DNA of 64,000 nucleotides from Gaiellasilicea sp963763755 (GCA_963763755.1 CAVXQE010000012.1:248001-312000); one strand, 5' to 3'; shown: positions 20,213 to 33,860, numbered from the stretch's first letter. Notes: generated by a model not told the origin, from the letters alone. Program-made: numbers and translations.

Positions 20213-21138
20213 CAGGTGCGCGCGTCCCGCGTACGGGGATCGAGGAAGCCGTAGAGGATGTCGACGACGAGGTTGGCGAAGATGATCAGCGCGGAGAGCA
20301 GGACGGTCAGGCCCATCACGACCGAGTAGTCACGTGCGCTCACCGCGGTGACGTAGTAGCCGCCGATGCCGGGGATGTTGAAGATCAGCTCGATCACGAA
20401 CGAGCCCGTGATGATGTAGCCGAGCAGCGGTCCGGCCGCCGTGATCACGGGGATCAGCGAGTTGCGCAGCACGTGCAGCCCGACGACGCGCCGGTAGCGA
20501 AGCCCTTTGGCCCGGGCGGTCCGGACGTAGTCCTGCTGCAGCGTCTCGAGCATCGTTCCGCGCACGAGCCGGGCGAAGAGCGCCATCGGCGCGAATCCGA
20601 GCGCAATCGCGGGCAGGATCTTGTACTCCCACGACGACCAGCCGCTCGTCGGTAACAGCCCGCCTTTCAGGGCGATGAAGTAGATCATGAGCGTCGCGAG
20701 CAGGAAGCTCGGGACCGCGTGGAAGATGTTCGAGAAGAACATCGCCGAGTAGTCGACCCAGGTGTTCTGCTTCAGCGCCGCAACGATCCCTAATGGCACA
20801 CCGACGCAGATCGCGAAGAGGAACGCGTAGACGCCGAGCTCGATCGACTTCGGGAAGTGCTCCTTGATGATGTCGTTCACGCTTCGGCCGCGGAGGACGA
20901 GCGACGGGCCGAAGTCGAGCGTGAAGACCCCCTTCACGTAGAACGCGTACTGCTTCCACCAGGGATCATTCACGTGGAACTTCCGCTCGAGATTGGCCTG
21001 CACGGCCGGCGGCACCGCGCGCTCGGAGTGGCGGAAGGGGTTGCCGCCGATCTGGCGCATCATCATGAACGTCAGGAAGATGACGACCAGGAGCACCGGG
21101 ATCGTCCAGAAGAGTCGCCTGACGATGAACTTCAGCAT
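20212..21138 (-). CDS. oppB: Oligopeptide ABC transporter permease OppB (operon 1)
   Basis: 308 residues, intact. MLKFIVRRLFWTIPVLLVVI is the first helix of the DppB/OppB family. A TM-rich core follows, with the EAA loop YVRTARAKGLRYRRVVGLHV-LRNSLIPV and the C-terminal AKG/IPG segment LIFNIPGIGGYYVTAVSARDY. The last residues ILYGFLDPRTRDART are typical. It is separated from upstream oppA by an 80-base gap containing a strong hairpin. Confidence 0.9.
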   Translation of the reverse strand: MLKFIVRRLFWTIPVLLVVIFLTFMMMRQIGGNPFRHSERAVPPAVQANLERKFHVNDPWWKQYAFYVKGVFTLDFGPSLVLRGRSVNDIIKEHFPKSIELGVYAFLFAICVGVPLGIVAALKQNTWVDYSAMFFSNIFHAVPSFLLATLMIYFIALKGGLLPTSGWSSWEYKILPAIALGFAPMALFARLVRGTMLETLQQDYVRTARAKGLRYRRVVGLHVLRNSLIPVITAAGPLLGYIITGSFVIELIFNIPGIGGYYVTAVSARDYSVVMGLTVLLSALIIFANLVVDILYGFLDPRTRDART

Positions 21139-21170
21139 CGGTTGCCTTTACCCGATCGGCATTGTCGCGA

Positions 21171-21204
21171 ACCGGGGACGGAGCGCTTGGACTCCGTCCC
21201 CGGT
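21171..21204 (-). terminator. Intercistronic hairpin between oppA and oppB (operon 1)
   Basis: Perfect 13-bp stem (ACCGGGGACGGAG) with an 8-base loop, 15 bases after the oppA stop and 33 bases before the oppB start. It probably acts as an attenuating terminator or 3'-end stabiliser that leaves more oppA than permease mRNA. The GGGGACGGAGTC-type stem also resembles dispersed REP-like hairpins. Confidence 0.6.
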
Positions 21205-21218
21205 CCGTGCGGTGAGCG

Positions 21219-22887
21219 TTATTCGGTGACGACGACCTTGGTCAGGTCGGTCTGGTTGAGCAGGTTGACGCTGAAGCTGTCCTTCACGGACTCACGCTCG
21301 AGGTTCACGAACGTGTACCAGTAGATCGGCATGACCGGCATGTCGCCGTTCTCGCCGCCGAGGATGTCCTCAGCCTCGCCGTAGAGCTTGTAGCGGGCGT
21401 CGTTGTCCGCGGTGTTCTTCGCCTTCTCGATCACGGCGTCGTAGTCCTTGTTGCACCAGTTCGTGTTGTTGTTCCCCGACTTGCAGGTCCAGAGATCGAG
21501 GAAGTTGATCGCGTCGACGAAGTCGCCGATCCAGCCGAGCCGGTAGACGTCGACGTCGGCGTTCGGGGGCGGGCCGAGGAACTCCAGGTACTGCTGGAAC
21601 TCCTGCTGCTTGATCGTGCTCGTGATTCCGAGCTCCTTCCAGGCAGCCTGGATCGCCACTGCGATGTCCTTGTGGCCCGGTGCGTCGTTGATGTAGAGCG
21701 TGATGTTCTTCTTCGGGTTCGCCACCTCGCTCATCAGCTGCTTCGCCTGCTCCATGTCAGCCGTCTCGCGGCTGCCACGGCGACTCCGGGTTGAGCACGT
21801 CGAAGCCCGGCATGCCCGTCGGGGTGAAGCCGGTGGTCGGCAGCTGGTCCTGCTGCGCGATGTTGTCGATGATCGACCGGCGGTCGATCGCGAGCGACAT
21901 CGCCCGGCGCTGCTTCACGTCGGAGATGTTCTTGACGTTGAACCCGTAGTAGTAGGTGCCGAGAGCCGGGTACTGGGCGTACTCCGGCGTCTCCTTCAGC
22001 CGCGAGATCTCGTCCGGCGGCAGGTTCTGGTAGAGGACGTCGATCTCGCCGGCCTCGAACGCCTGCACGGCGGTCGTGCCGTCGGTGATCATGCGGCCGT
22101 TGACCCGGGTCAGCTTGACGGAGTCAGCGTCGCGCCAACCGTCCCACTTGACGAGGTCGATGCTGGCGTTGTGCTCCCACTTCTCGAGCTTGAAGGGGCC
22201 GTTGGTGACGATGTTCGCCGGCTCGGTCCACTTGTCGCCGAACTTCTCGACGGTCTTCTGGGGAACGGCGAGGAACGAGGTGTGCGCCGACTGCTGGATG
22301 AACCACGGCTGCGGGCTCGTCAGCTTGACCTCGAGGGTCTTGTCGTCGACTGCGTTCACGCCCATCTTGTCGGCGAGCGCGTCGCAGTTGTCCTTCTTCG
22401 GATCGCAGCTGTTGTACTCCTGCGCCCCGACGATGCCGTAGAACTGGTACGCGTAGTCGGCTCCAAGCTCGGGCGACATGGTGCGCTTCCACGAGTACTC
22501 GAAGTCGTGCGCGGTGACGGGGTCGCCGTTCGTCCACTTCAGGTCGTCCCTCAGCACGTACGTGACGGTCTTGCCGTCGTCGCTCGTCTCGAAGCTCTCG
22601 GCCGCGCTCCCGACCGGCTGGAGATCGTCGCCGAGCTTGACGAGCGGATCCATGATGTTGAGCAGGATGTTGGAGGAGGTGGTGTCGGTCGCAAGACCGG
22701 GATCGAGTGACGGGGGCTCGGTGCCCCAGTTCACCGTGATCACCTGATTGGCGGCTGCGGTGCCGCCTTCTCCGGTTGTCGCGCCGGTGCCCGACGAGCT
22801 CTCGTCGTCGCCGCCGCAACCGGCTGCGACCAGCGCGAGGCTCGCGACGAGCAGCGCCGACCAAAGCCAGAGGGTCTTTGTCCTCAT
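21219..22887 (-). CDS. oppA: Oligopeptide-binding lipoprotein OppA (operon 1)
   Basis: About 555 residues with one frame break near 21765. The ATG at 22887 follows GGAAGG. The lipobox is LALVAAGC, so the mature protein is lipid-anchored at Cys24 (approx.). GTEPPSLDPGLATDTTSSNI and LRDDLKWTNGDPVTAHDFEY are the SBP_bac_5 signature region. The C-terminal lobe has FQQYLEFLGPPPNADVDVYR then LGWIGDFVDAINFLD. It delivers peptides to OppBC and is the first gene of the operon. Confidence 0.9.
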
Positions 22888-22971
22888 GTGTGATTCCTTC
22901 CGTTGTGTCCGTAAGGCCGCGGCGCAAGTACGCCGATTTGGGTCCTTGCCATGTATACCGTCCCCAAACCT

Positions 22972-23449
22972 ATGAACCGGTGTCCTTTACGAGCCGCATA
23001 CGTCGGCGCAACGGTATCTACGTTTCTCGCCCTCGCGTTGGCACAAGGTGCATGGGCACATGTGGACGTGCAACCACGCCTCGTCGAGCAGGGCGAGATC
23101 ACTCAACTCCGGGTCGAACTGCCGCGATTGCGGCCCGGTCCGGCACCGCAGCGGATCGAGGTCGAAGGCGCTGGGATCGACGTACTTTCGACTCGACTTG
23201 CAGGGGAAAAAGGGATCTGAGACCGTCTGGACCGTCCGCATGCGCGCGACGGGGCCGCCGGGCCAGGTGCCCCTGATCCTGCGGGCCGTCTACACCGGCG
23301 GTGAGGCCGTCGAGGTGAAGAACAGCCTCACAGTGGTGCCCGCGCCGGAGGCGTCGTCGTTCCCCTGGGCCGTCGTCGCCGGCGGCACGCTGCTCGCGCT
23401 GGCACTCGCGTTCGCCGCGCTGCGCCTCGCCCGCCGCCGGGCGGAGTGA
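22972..23449 (+). CDS. YcnI-like (DUF1775) exported protein with C-terminal anchor
   Basis: About 158 residues; one extra base in the GGGGAAAAAGGG run near 23205 breaks the frame. A signal peptide (YVGATVSTFLALALAQGAWA) is followed directly by HVDVQPRLVEQGE, where the mature N-terminal His resembles the copper-binding His of YcnI proteins. The beta-sandwich core contains TVWTVRMRATGPPGQVPL, and a C-terminal helix (WAVVAGGTLLALALAFAALR) anchors it outside the membrane. An ATG at 22951 is an alternative start. The stop overlaps the possible upstream start of the next gene. Confidence 0.6.
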
Positions 23450-23463
23450 TAGCGTCATGTCTC

Positions 23464-24799
23464 GTGCTGTTCCAGCAGTTTCTGGACGACGACCTCGGCT
23501 GTGCGTCGTATCTGGTCGGCGACGAGGACGCGGGCGTCGCCGCGTTCGTCGATCCACCGTACGCGATCGAACCGGTGCTGGACGCCGCCGCCAAGCACGG
23601 CGTGAAGATCGTCCGGACGATCGAGACGCACACGCACGCCGACCACCTGTCCGGCCACGGCCGCCTCGCGCTCGAGCACGGCATCCCGGTGTCGATCCAC
23701 GGGGCCGCAGAGGCCGCGTATCCGCACGACGCGCTCGAGGACGGTGTGGAGCTGGAGCTCGGCCAGGTCGTGCTGCGCGCGATCCACACACCCGGGCACC
23801 GGCCCGAGCACACGTGCCTCGTCGTCATCGATCGCACCCGTGCCGACGAGCCGTGGCTCGTGCTCACCGGCGACTCGCTCTTCGTCGGCGACGCAGCGCG
23901 GCCGGATCTGGCAGTCGCCGCGAAGGAAGGCGCCGAAGGGCTCTTTCACTCGCTCCGCCGGCTGCTCGAGCTTCCGGACGGCGTCGAGGTCTTCCCCGGG
24001 CATGTCGCAGGCTCGCTCTGCGGCAAGGGCATGAGCTCGAAGGGGTCGTCCACGATCGGCTTCGAGCGCCGCTTCAATCGTGCGCTCCAGATCACGGACG
24101 AGCTCGACTTCGTCGCGGACGCCTCGACCTCCGCTCCGAAGCCGCCGAACATGAGCCGGCTCGTCGATCTCAACCGCGGCCCGTTCGTCGGCGCGGCGAG
24201 CGAGGTGGGCGAGCTCGCCGCGCCGCCGGCAGACGCCGATCACCCTCGACGTCCGCGACGCCGTCGCCTACGGCGAGGGACATCGGCCCGGCGCCTTGAA
24301 CGTCCCGGTCTCGGGCAGCTCGTTCGCGACGAAGGCCGGCTTCGTCCTCGACCTCGACGACCGGATCGTCGTGCAGGCCTCGAGCCCCGCCGAGGCCGCC
24401 GACGCGATCCGCGGGCTGCGCTCCGTCGGCTTCCTCGAGCTCGAGGGCTACGTGCTCGGCGGCGGCTCGGAGCGCATCGAGCCGGTCGACCTCGACGAGC
24501 TCGCCCGCCTGCTCGAGGATGGCGTCGAGCTGATCGACGTGCGCGAGCGCGACGAGCGCGACGAGGGCTACATCGCCGGGAGCCGCAACATCCCGTATCG
24601 CCTGCTTCCGATCTGCGGCGCCGATGTCCCCACGGACCGGCCGGTCGTGACGATTTGCGAGAGCGGCGCCCGCGCCGGCATCGCCGCCTCGATTCTGGCG
24701 GCGAAAGGCGTCGCCGCCCGCCCGGTGCTCAACGGCGGGATCTCGGACTGGGCCGCCCGGGGCGGGCAGATGGTCGAGTTCCGCCGCTGCGGCTCGTAG
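23464..24799 (+). CDS. CstB-like persulfide dioxygenase-rhodanese fusion
   Basis: Predicted 444 residues after correcting one extra base near 24230. The chosen GTG (23464) gives MLFQQFLDDDLGCASYLVGD; a GTG at 23446 is possible. The metallo-beta-lactamase domain has THTHADHLSGHG, TPGHRPEHTCLVV, LTGDSLFVGDAARPDL and VFPGHVAGSLCGKGMSSK, as in ETHE1-type persulfide dioxygenases with mononuclear iron. A first rhodanese domain lacks the catalytic Cys (IVVQASSPAEA). The second has the active loop ICESGARAG. This three-part order and length are those of staphylococcal CstB, which oxidises persulfides to thiosulfate. No CsoR-type regulator or Sqr is adjacent. Confidence 0.75.
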
Positions 24800-24808
24800 C
24801 GCCAAGAC

Positions 24809-24837
24809 GCGCCTTGTGTTTCTGAAACACAAGCCTC
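24809..24837. repeat. Left 29-bp inverted repeat, containing 21-bp palindrome
   Basis: The core is the near-perfect palindrome CTTGTGTTTC-T-GAAACACAAG (24813-24833). With four flanking bases each side it is the exact reverse complement of 25217-25245. It lies 10 bases past the stop of the persulfide dioxygenase gene. Confidence 0.9.
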
Positions 24838-24904
24838 TTTTCGTTCGGCTCGCTGTGAGCCTCTCGTTGATCTCTCGTAGCAGCGCTCGCGGCACGATCG
24901 GGTC

Positions 24905-25273
24905 ATGCGCTTTGCGAGCTCACGCTCGACCCGTCCCCGGCTGCGCGAGCTCGTCGCCGCGCTCGACGCGGACGACACTCCGATGGCCGCGACCTGGCGG
25001 CTCGTCTCGGAAACCGCTGCAAATCTGGGACTTCCGCGGCCGAGTTACCCGCACATTCGCCGCCTCGTGCTGGCCGAGCGCCGGCGCCGCCGTGCACACG
25101 CGGAGATCCGCGACATCGTCAAGGAGGCCGCGAGCACCATCGCCGCAGGCCGCGTCCCGGGGTTCGACTACACCCTCGGCCGGCTCCTCGACGCGCAGGC
25201 CGCGCTCGCCGACGAGGAGGCTTGTGTTTCAGAAACACAAGGCGCTTTCGGGGCGCGGGAGCCGCCGCGCTAG
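24905..25273 (+). CDS. Small HTH-like basic protein of unknown function
   Basis: 122 residues, family unrecognised. The core LRELVAALDADDTPMAATWR, then LVSETAANLGLPRPSYPHIR and RLVLAERRRRRA, reads as helix-turn-helix followed by a very basic recognition-like segment; the later AEIRDIVKEAASTIAAGR looks helical. The last 16 residues (CVSETQGAFGAREPPR) are encoded by the right inverted repeat, which is open in every frame, so the original protein may have ended differently. The ribosome binding site is weak. Its stop shares CTAG with the convergent ilvA gene. It may bind the palindromes that flank it (inference). Confidence 0.5.
   Translation: MRFASSRSTRPRLRELVAALDADDTPMAATWRLVSETAANLGLPRPSYPHIRRLVLAERRRRRAHAEIRDIVKEAASTIAAGRVPGFDYTLGRLLDAQAALADEEACVSETQGAFGAREPPR
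25217..25245. repeat. Right 29-bp inverted repeat, containing 21-bp palindrome
   Basis: Palindrome core CTTGTGTTTC-A-GAAACACAAG at 25221-25241, with GAGG and GCGC flanks that match the left repeat inverted without mismatch. It lies inside the 3' end of the small HTH-like gene. Confidence 0.9.
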
Positions 25274-26468
25274 CTGACCCGCTCGGCCGGGTAGCCCTGC
25301 TCGGCGAGGGTGGCGCGGAGCTCGTCGCAGTGAGCCTCGTCGCGCATCGCGAGCGTCAACTCGACCTCGGTCTGACCGATCGGCAGGTCCATGCCCTCGC
25401 GGTGGTGCTCGACGGAGACGACGTTCGCGCGCTCGGAGGCAACGAGCTGCAGGAGCTTGACCAGCTCGCCGGGACGGTCGCCGAACCGGGTGCGGACGAC
25501 GAGAAAACGGCCCGCCTGCGTGAGCCCGTGCCGCATCACCTGGATCAGCAGGGTCGCGTCGATGTTGCCGCCGGAGAGGATCACGCACCGTCTCGTCGTC
25601 CCCAGGCACCTTGCCCGCGAGCAGGGCGGCGACCGATGCAGCGCCGGCGCCCTCGACGAGCAGCTTCGTCCGCTCGAGCAGCAGCACGATCGCGTGGCTG
25701 ATCTGCTCATCCGTGACGGTGACGACCTCGTCGAGCAGCTCGCCGAGGATCGCGGAGGTGAGCGTTCCCGGCTGCTTGACCGCGATGCCCTCGGCGATCG
25801 TGTAGCGATGGTCGGTGCCACCGGCGAACGGGCAGATGTTCTCGGCCTGGACTCCGACGATCCGCACCGCGGGCTTGAGCGCCTGCAGGCCGATCGCGAT
25901 CCCGGCTGCCAGCCCGCCGCCACCGATCGGAACCACGAGCGTCCCGAAGTCCTGCAGCTGGTCGACGAGCTCCAGCGCGATCGTCCCCTGCCCTGCGATC
26001 ACGCGCTCGTCTTCGAACGCGTGCACGAACGTCGCGCCACTCGCTTCGACTCGCTCCTTCGCAGCGGCCATGGACTCGTCGAAGCTGGCGCCCACGAGCT
26101 CGACCTGCGCGCCGTAGGTTCGAGTCGCGTCCACCTTCGCCATCGGCGAGTCCTGGGGCATGAAGATCGTGGCCGAGATCCCGGCCTCGCGCGCCGCCCA
26201 GGCGACGGCCTGGCCGTGATTGCCCGCGCTCGCGGCGACGACGCCCGCCGCCCGCTCTGCCGGCGTCAGCGAGGCGATCGTGTTCACGGCGCCGCGGATC
26301 TTGAACGAGCCGGTCCGCTGGAGGTTCTCGGCCTTGAGCTGCAGCGGCCGCCCCGCCAGCCGCGAGAGCGTTTCCGACGGGTAGACCGGCGTGACGCGAA
26401 CGATCCCGGCGATGCGGGTCGCGCGCAGCCTCGAGGTCAGCGAGTGTCGGTGCCTGTTCCGTCTTCAA
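25270..26468 (-). CDS. ilvA: Threonine ammonia-lyase with ACT domain
   Basis: About 398 residues with two frame breaks (about 26420 and 25590). The probable TTG start at 26468 lies inside the end of meaB. The PLP lysine is in LKAENLQRTGSFKIRGAVN. SAGNHGQAVAWAA and the Gly loop VPIGGGGLAAGIA bind cofactor. The C-terminus is a single ACT-like domain (RFLVVRTRFGDRPGELVKLL, then ERANVVSVEHHREGMDLPIG), as in the catabolic TdcB/short IlvA class. It converts threonine to 2-oxobutyrate and ammonia. Clustered with meaB, it may feed propionyl-CoA and methylmalonyl-CoA metabolism (inference). Confidence 0.85.
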
Positions 26469-27429
26469 TTCCGTATACCTGCTCAAGGATCTCACGCACG
26501 GCCGAGAGCGGATCGAGCTTCCGCGCCTGCACCTCGTCGAGCAGCCTCCGAAGCTCGGGGTTCTCCGCCACCTGCGCCTGCAGATGCGCCTTCGCCCGGC
26601 TCGTCGCGGCCGCGAACACCTCGCCGGCGAGATTCTTCCGCCGCCGCTCCTCGAGCAGCCCGTTCGACTCGAGGAACGCGCGGTGCTCCTCGATCTTGCC
26701 CCAGAGCTCCGGGACGTTCTCGCCGCGGACCGCCTCCGTCAGGACGATCGGCGGCCGCCACTCGCGGTCGCGGTCGAGCGCCAGGATCGAGCGCACCTCG
26801 TTCAGCATCGTCTTGGCGGCCGGGTGATCCATCTTGTTGATCGCGATCACGTCCGGGATCTCCATGATCCCCGCCTTCAACGCCTGCACCGAGTCGCCGG
26901 AGCCGGGCATCAGCACGAGCAGGACCGTGTCCGCGATCCCGATCACCTCCACCTCGCTCTGTCCCGCGCCGACGGTCTCCAGCAGGACGAGCTCCTTGCC
27001 GGCCGCGTCGAGCAGGAGGGCGGCCTGCAGCGTCGCCTCGGCGAGGCCGCCGAGGTGCCCGCGCGTCCCCATCGACCGGATGAAGACGCCGGGATCGAGG
27101 AAGTGGTCTGAGAGCCTGATGCGGTCGCCGAGCAGCGCTCCGTGCGTGAACGGGCTCGACGGATCGACCGAGATCACACCGACCGACCGCTCCTCGGTGC
27201 GGATGTGGCGGACGAGCGTGCTGATCAAGGACGACTTGCCGACTCCCGGCGGCCCGGTGACACCGACGACGAACGCGGAGCCGGTCTCCGGATAGAGCTC
27301 GCGGACGAGTGCGTACGAGAGCGGATCGCCGTTCTCGACGAGCGAGATGGCCCGGGCAAGCGCGCGCCGATCGCCGGAGCGCACGCCGGCCGCGAGCTCG
27401 TCGAGCGTCCAGGGCTGACGCGGGCTCAT
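26437..27429 (-). CDS. meaB: MeaB/ArgK-family GTPase, cobalamin mutase chaperone
   Basis: 330 residues, intact. G-domain motifs are GVTGPPGVGKSSLI (P-loop), SVDPSSPFTHGALLGDRIRL (switch region of the family), ETVGAGQSEVEV (G3) and INKMD (G4). MeaB protects and reloads adenosylcobalamin in methylmalonyl-CoA mutase and related mutases. No mutase gene is in this window. The ATG overlaps the MFS stop (ATGA), and the end overlaps ilvA, giving tight coupling of MFS, meaB and ilvA. Confidence 0.9.
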   Translation of the reverse strand: MSPRQPWTLDELAAGVRSGDRRALARAISLVENGDPLSYALVRELYPETGSAFVVGVTGPPGVGKSSLISTLVRHIRTEERSVGVISVDPSSPFTHGALLGDRIRLSDHFLDPGVFIRSMGTRGHLGGLAEATLQAALLLDAAGKELVLLETVGAGQSEVEVIGIADTVLLVLMPGSGDSVQALKAGIMEIPDVIAINKMDHPAAKTMLNEVRSILALDRDREWRPPIVLTEAVRGENVPELWGKIEEHRAFLESNGLLEERRRKNLAGEVFAAATSRAKAHLQAQVAENPELRRLLDEVQARKLDPLSAVREILEQVYGIEDGTGTDTR

Positions 27430-28656
27430 GCGACCACCTCGACGGTCCGAGGCGCAAGCATGAACGCGGCGAGGGAGGCGGCGAGATAGGCGGTCGCCGC
27501 TCCGCCCCAGACCCAGCGGGCGCCGAAGGCGTCAGTGAGCGCGCCCGCGGCGATCATCCCCAGGCCGAGCAGTGCGTAGTTCGAGGACATGATCACCGTG
27601 AACGCGCGGCCGCGAAGCTCGTCCGGCGCGCCACGCTGGACGAGGAGCGCGTTGCACACGACGGCCGCGCCGTTCCCGAGCGAGGCCAGGATGACGGCGG
27701 GCACCGCGACCGCGATCGTGGGCGCCACCGCCGCGATGCCGTAGCCGACCGCCATCAGGCCGATCCCGATCCCGTACAGCCAGCTCACGCCGAAGCGTTC
27801 GACGAAGGTGCCCGCAGCAAAGCTGCCGATCGTCAGCCCGAGCCCGCCCGCACCGACGAGGACGCCGAAGCCGATATTGCCGCTCTCGAGCGCGACCTTC
27901 GCGAGCACGACCTCGGCGACGTTGATCGCCGCGTTGCCGAACATGACGATGTTCCAGGCCACGAGCACCGTCAGGAGCGCCCGCGAGCGAAAGACGATCC
28001 GGACCCCGTCGCCGATGTCATGCCAGTGACCACGGCTCTCGACCCTCCCCGCCTGCATCCTCGCGCCCGGGATCTGGGCGAGCAGCGCAGCGGAGAAGAG
28101 GAACGTCAGCGCGTTCAGCCAGTAGGCGAGGTCCGGGCCCTGGATGGCGATCAGGATGCCGCCGATGACCGGGCCGACCATCCACGTCAGGTTGTCGCCC
28201 GTCTGCAGGAGCGAGGTCGCGTTCGACAGCTCCTCGTCGTCCACCAGGTTCGGCAGGCCGGCATAGACCGCCGGCCGGAAGAATCCGGTCGCGACGCCCG
28301 CAAGTCCGGCCAGAACGACGATCGCCGTCGCGCTGCCGGCGAACGGCAGCACGCAGAAGATCGCGACGCGGACGAGATCGGAGACGATCAGCAGCCGCTT
28401 GCGAGAGAGCCGGTCGACGAGCGGGGCGAAGAGGAAGCCGATCACGATGATCGGCAGGAAGTCGGCGATCAGGAGCGCGCTGACCCAGGCTCCCGAGCCG
28501 GTGCGGTCGAAGACATCGACGGTGAGCGCGATCGCAGCGAGGTACGTTCCCGCGCCCGACCCGAGCGTGGCGACGAAGAGGCGCCCGAAAGTCGGGCGCG
28601 CGTCGGAGAAGGTCGAGGCGGAGGATGCGCGGGACCCTACCCAGCGAGCCGGGCGG

Positions 28657-32250
<3,594 letters not shown>

Positions 32251-32283
32251 TGCCGTCCTTTCCCCGCCGTGCCTCAAGAGGAC

Positions 32284-32299
32284 GGGAGCGCAGGCTCCC
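32284..32299 (-). other. Short hairpin in metH 5' leader
   Basis: GGGAGC-CTGC-GCTCCC, a 6-bp stem with 4-base loop, about 35 bases before the metH start. It is too small for a known riboswitch and may modulate translation or mRNA decay. Confidence 0.4.
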
Positions 32300-32313
32300 A
32301 GCTCTTTAGGCGT

Positions 32314-32344
32314 TTTTTAGCCTGGTCGCCAAGCTGCCTGTCAA
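32314..32344 (-). promoter_or_regulatory. Putative metH promoter
   Basis: On the minus strand a perfect TTGACA (32344-32339) is followed after 18-19 bases by CTAAAA/TAAAAA (about 32320-32314). The spacer is one or two bases longer than ideal. It would give a leader of roughly 55 bases before the GTG, leaving no room for a cobalamin or SAM riboswitch. Confidence 0.4.
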
Positions 32345-32411
32345 AGCTCTCCAGGTACCGAAAAGGCTAGCACTCAACGCCGCCGGCAGGGCCCTCGGGT
32401 TGTTCGGTTGC

Positions 32412-33117
32412 TCAGTAGCCGCTGAAGCCGTCGGTCGAGACCTGCTCCTCGGTGAGGCCCGCAGCCAGGAGTGACCCGGACACGCCCTCGGCCATCGGCC
32501 GCGGTCCGGCGACGAGGAACTGCCTGTCTTCCAGGCCGCCGAGCAGCTCGCGCAGGACCTCGGCGTCGAGCTGGCGCGTCTCTCCCTCCCAGCCCTCCTG
32601 CTCCGTCATCGTCAGGACGATCCGCAGGCCGTCGATGCGCCGCTCCAGCTCCTCGAGCTCGTCGAGGAACGCCGCCGACTCACGATCGCGATTCGAGTAG
32701 ACGAGCGTGATGCGGTACGGCAGCTCCTCGTCGGCGATGTAGCGCAGCATCGAGCGAAAGACGGTGATCCCGATTCCGCCGGCGATGAAGACGTAGTCGA
32801 CGCTCGTGTCCTCGGGCAGGAGGAACGAGCCCTTCGGCTCCTCGACCTCGACCTCGTCCCCGACCTCGAGCTCGGCGAGGGTGCGCTTGAATGCGGTGTC
32901 GCGGAGCCGCGTCGCGAGCCCGACGACACCCGGCTCGGTCGGGGAGGTGACGAGCGAGATGTGGCGCCGAAGGCCCTTCTCGTCCTGGTGGCCGCGATCG
33001 GGCAGCTCGACCCAGAAGTAGTGACCCGGGCCGGTAGGCCGGGTAGCCGTCGACGGCGAAGAGGACGAGCAGCGTTCCCTTGGCGACCTCCCGCTTCTCG
33101 GCGACCGTCGCTTTCAT
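32412..33117 (-). CDS. Ferredoxin-NADP reductase-type flavin oxidoreductase
   Basis: About 234 residues with one frame break near 33030. The FAD domain includes LLVLFAVDGYPAYRPG and RRHISLVTSPTEPGVVGLAT with the RxxS flavin-binding signature. The NAD(P) domain has VFIAGGIGITVFRSMLRYIA and LVAGPRPMAEGVSGSLLAAG, ending QVSTDGFSGY, close to the C-terminal aromatic that stacks on FAD. No ferredoxin domain is attached, so it likely passes electrons to a separate partner. The partner is unknown. Gap to the downstream phosphoesterase is 9 bases upstream of its start. Confidence 0.8.
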
Positions 33118-33126
33118 GCGCCGAGT

Positions 33127-33856
33127 CTAGCCGGAGAAAACGACGCGCTCGCCGTGCTCGATCACCTCGGCCTGCGGCGGCGGCGTGCGCATCAGCTCCT
33201 CGATCTGCGTCGAACTTCGGCATGCCCGCGGCCCGCATCCGCTCGATCGCCGCGTCGAGGTCGTACGGCGTGCGGCGGAGCTCGACCTCCGGGCCCAGCA
33301 GCGCCCAGTAGGCGTTCCCGGGCTCGAGCTCGTACGGCAACCCGACACTGCCCGGATTCAGCAACCGTCTCTCCCCCACGCGCCGGTCGTACTGCATGTG
33401 CGTGTGCGCGGTGACGATGCACGCCTCGGACACCCCAGCCGTGAACTCCTCGACCCGCTCGGCGGACGTGGCCACGGTCACGCATTCCTCGTCGCTGCGG
33501 GGTGAGCCGTGGCAGAAGAGCGTCGGCCCGAGCCCGTCGACGTCCACGGCGACCTGCACCCGCGTGCTCTGCACGTAGTCGTGCAACGCCGGCTCCTCGT
33601 GGCGCTCGTGCTCCCAGCGGGCCACCTCCGAGTCGAGCAGCTTGTGCTCGAGCAGCTCCCGCTCCGAGTTGCCGCGGACGTAGAGCACCCGCTCGCCCCA
33701 CGGCTCGAGCAGCGCCGCGGTCTCCCGCGGGAGCGAGCCCCACGTGAGATCGCCGCAGGAGACGATCAGGTCCGGCTGCTCGCGGTCGAGCTCGGCGAGC
33801 ACGGCCTCGAGGGCCGTCGCGTTGCCGTGCACGTCCGCGAGCGCGGCGACTCGCAC
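33127..33856 (-). CDS. Calcineurin-like metallophosphoesterase (YfcE/MJ0936 type)
   Basis: About 242 residues with one frame break near 33215. Metal-binding motifs occur in order: ADVHGN, SCGDLTWG, VRGNSE, CHGSPRSDEE and TAHTHMQ, then LLNPGSVGLPYE. This matches small two-metal phosphodiesterases of the YfcE group. The physiological substrate is unknown. It starts 4 bases after the atpC stop, so it is probably co-transcribed with atpDC. Confidence 0.85.
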
Positions 33857-33860
33857 TCGC

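Larger units (their letters stand above)
24809..25245 (+). other. 437-bp unit bounded by perfect inverted repeats, possible miniature mobile element
   Basis: Two exact 29-bp inverted repeats enclose 379 bp, most of it the small HTH-like gene. No direct target-site duplication is visible at the outer edges (GAC on the left, TTT on the right), so transposition is not demonstrated. The same palindrome core occurs twice more at 53.4 kb. Alternatives are autoregulatory operators or 3' hairpin elements. Confidence 0.4.

Noticed and set aside
26437..26495. An ATG-like start upstream of ilvA reading MRSLSRYTELKTEQ.
   Set aside because: It would lie deep inside meaB without a ribosome binding site; the TTG at 26468 aligns better with the family N-terminus.
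32362..32380. GAGTGCTAG-like sequence resembling half of a CIRCE heat-shock operator.
   Set aside because: The second inverted half (TTAGCACTC) is absent at the required spacing.
32251..32411. Possible SAM or cobalamin riboswitch before metH.
   Set aside because: I could not match the B12 box or any SAM-riboswitch core, and the putative promoter leaves only about 55 bases of leader.
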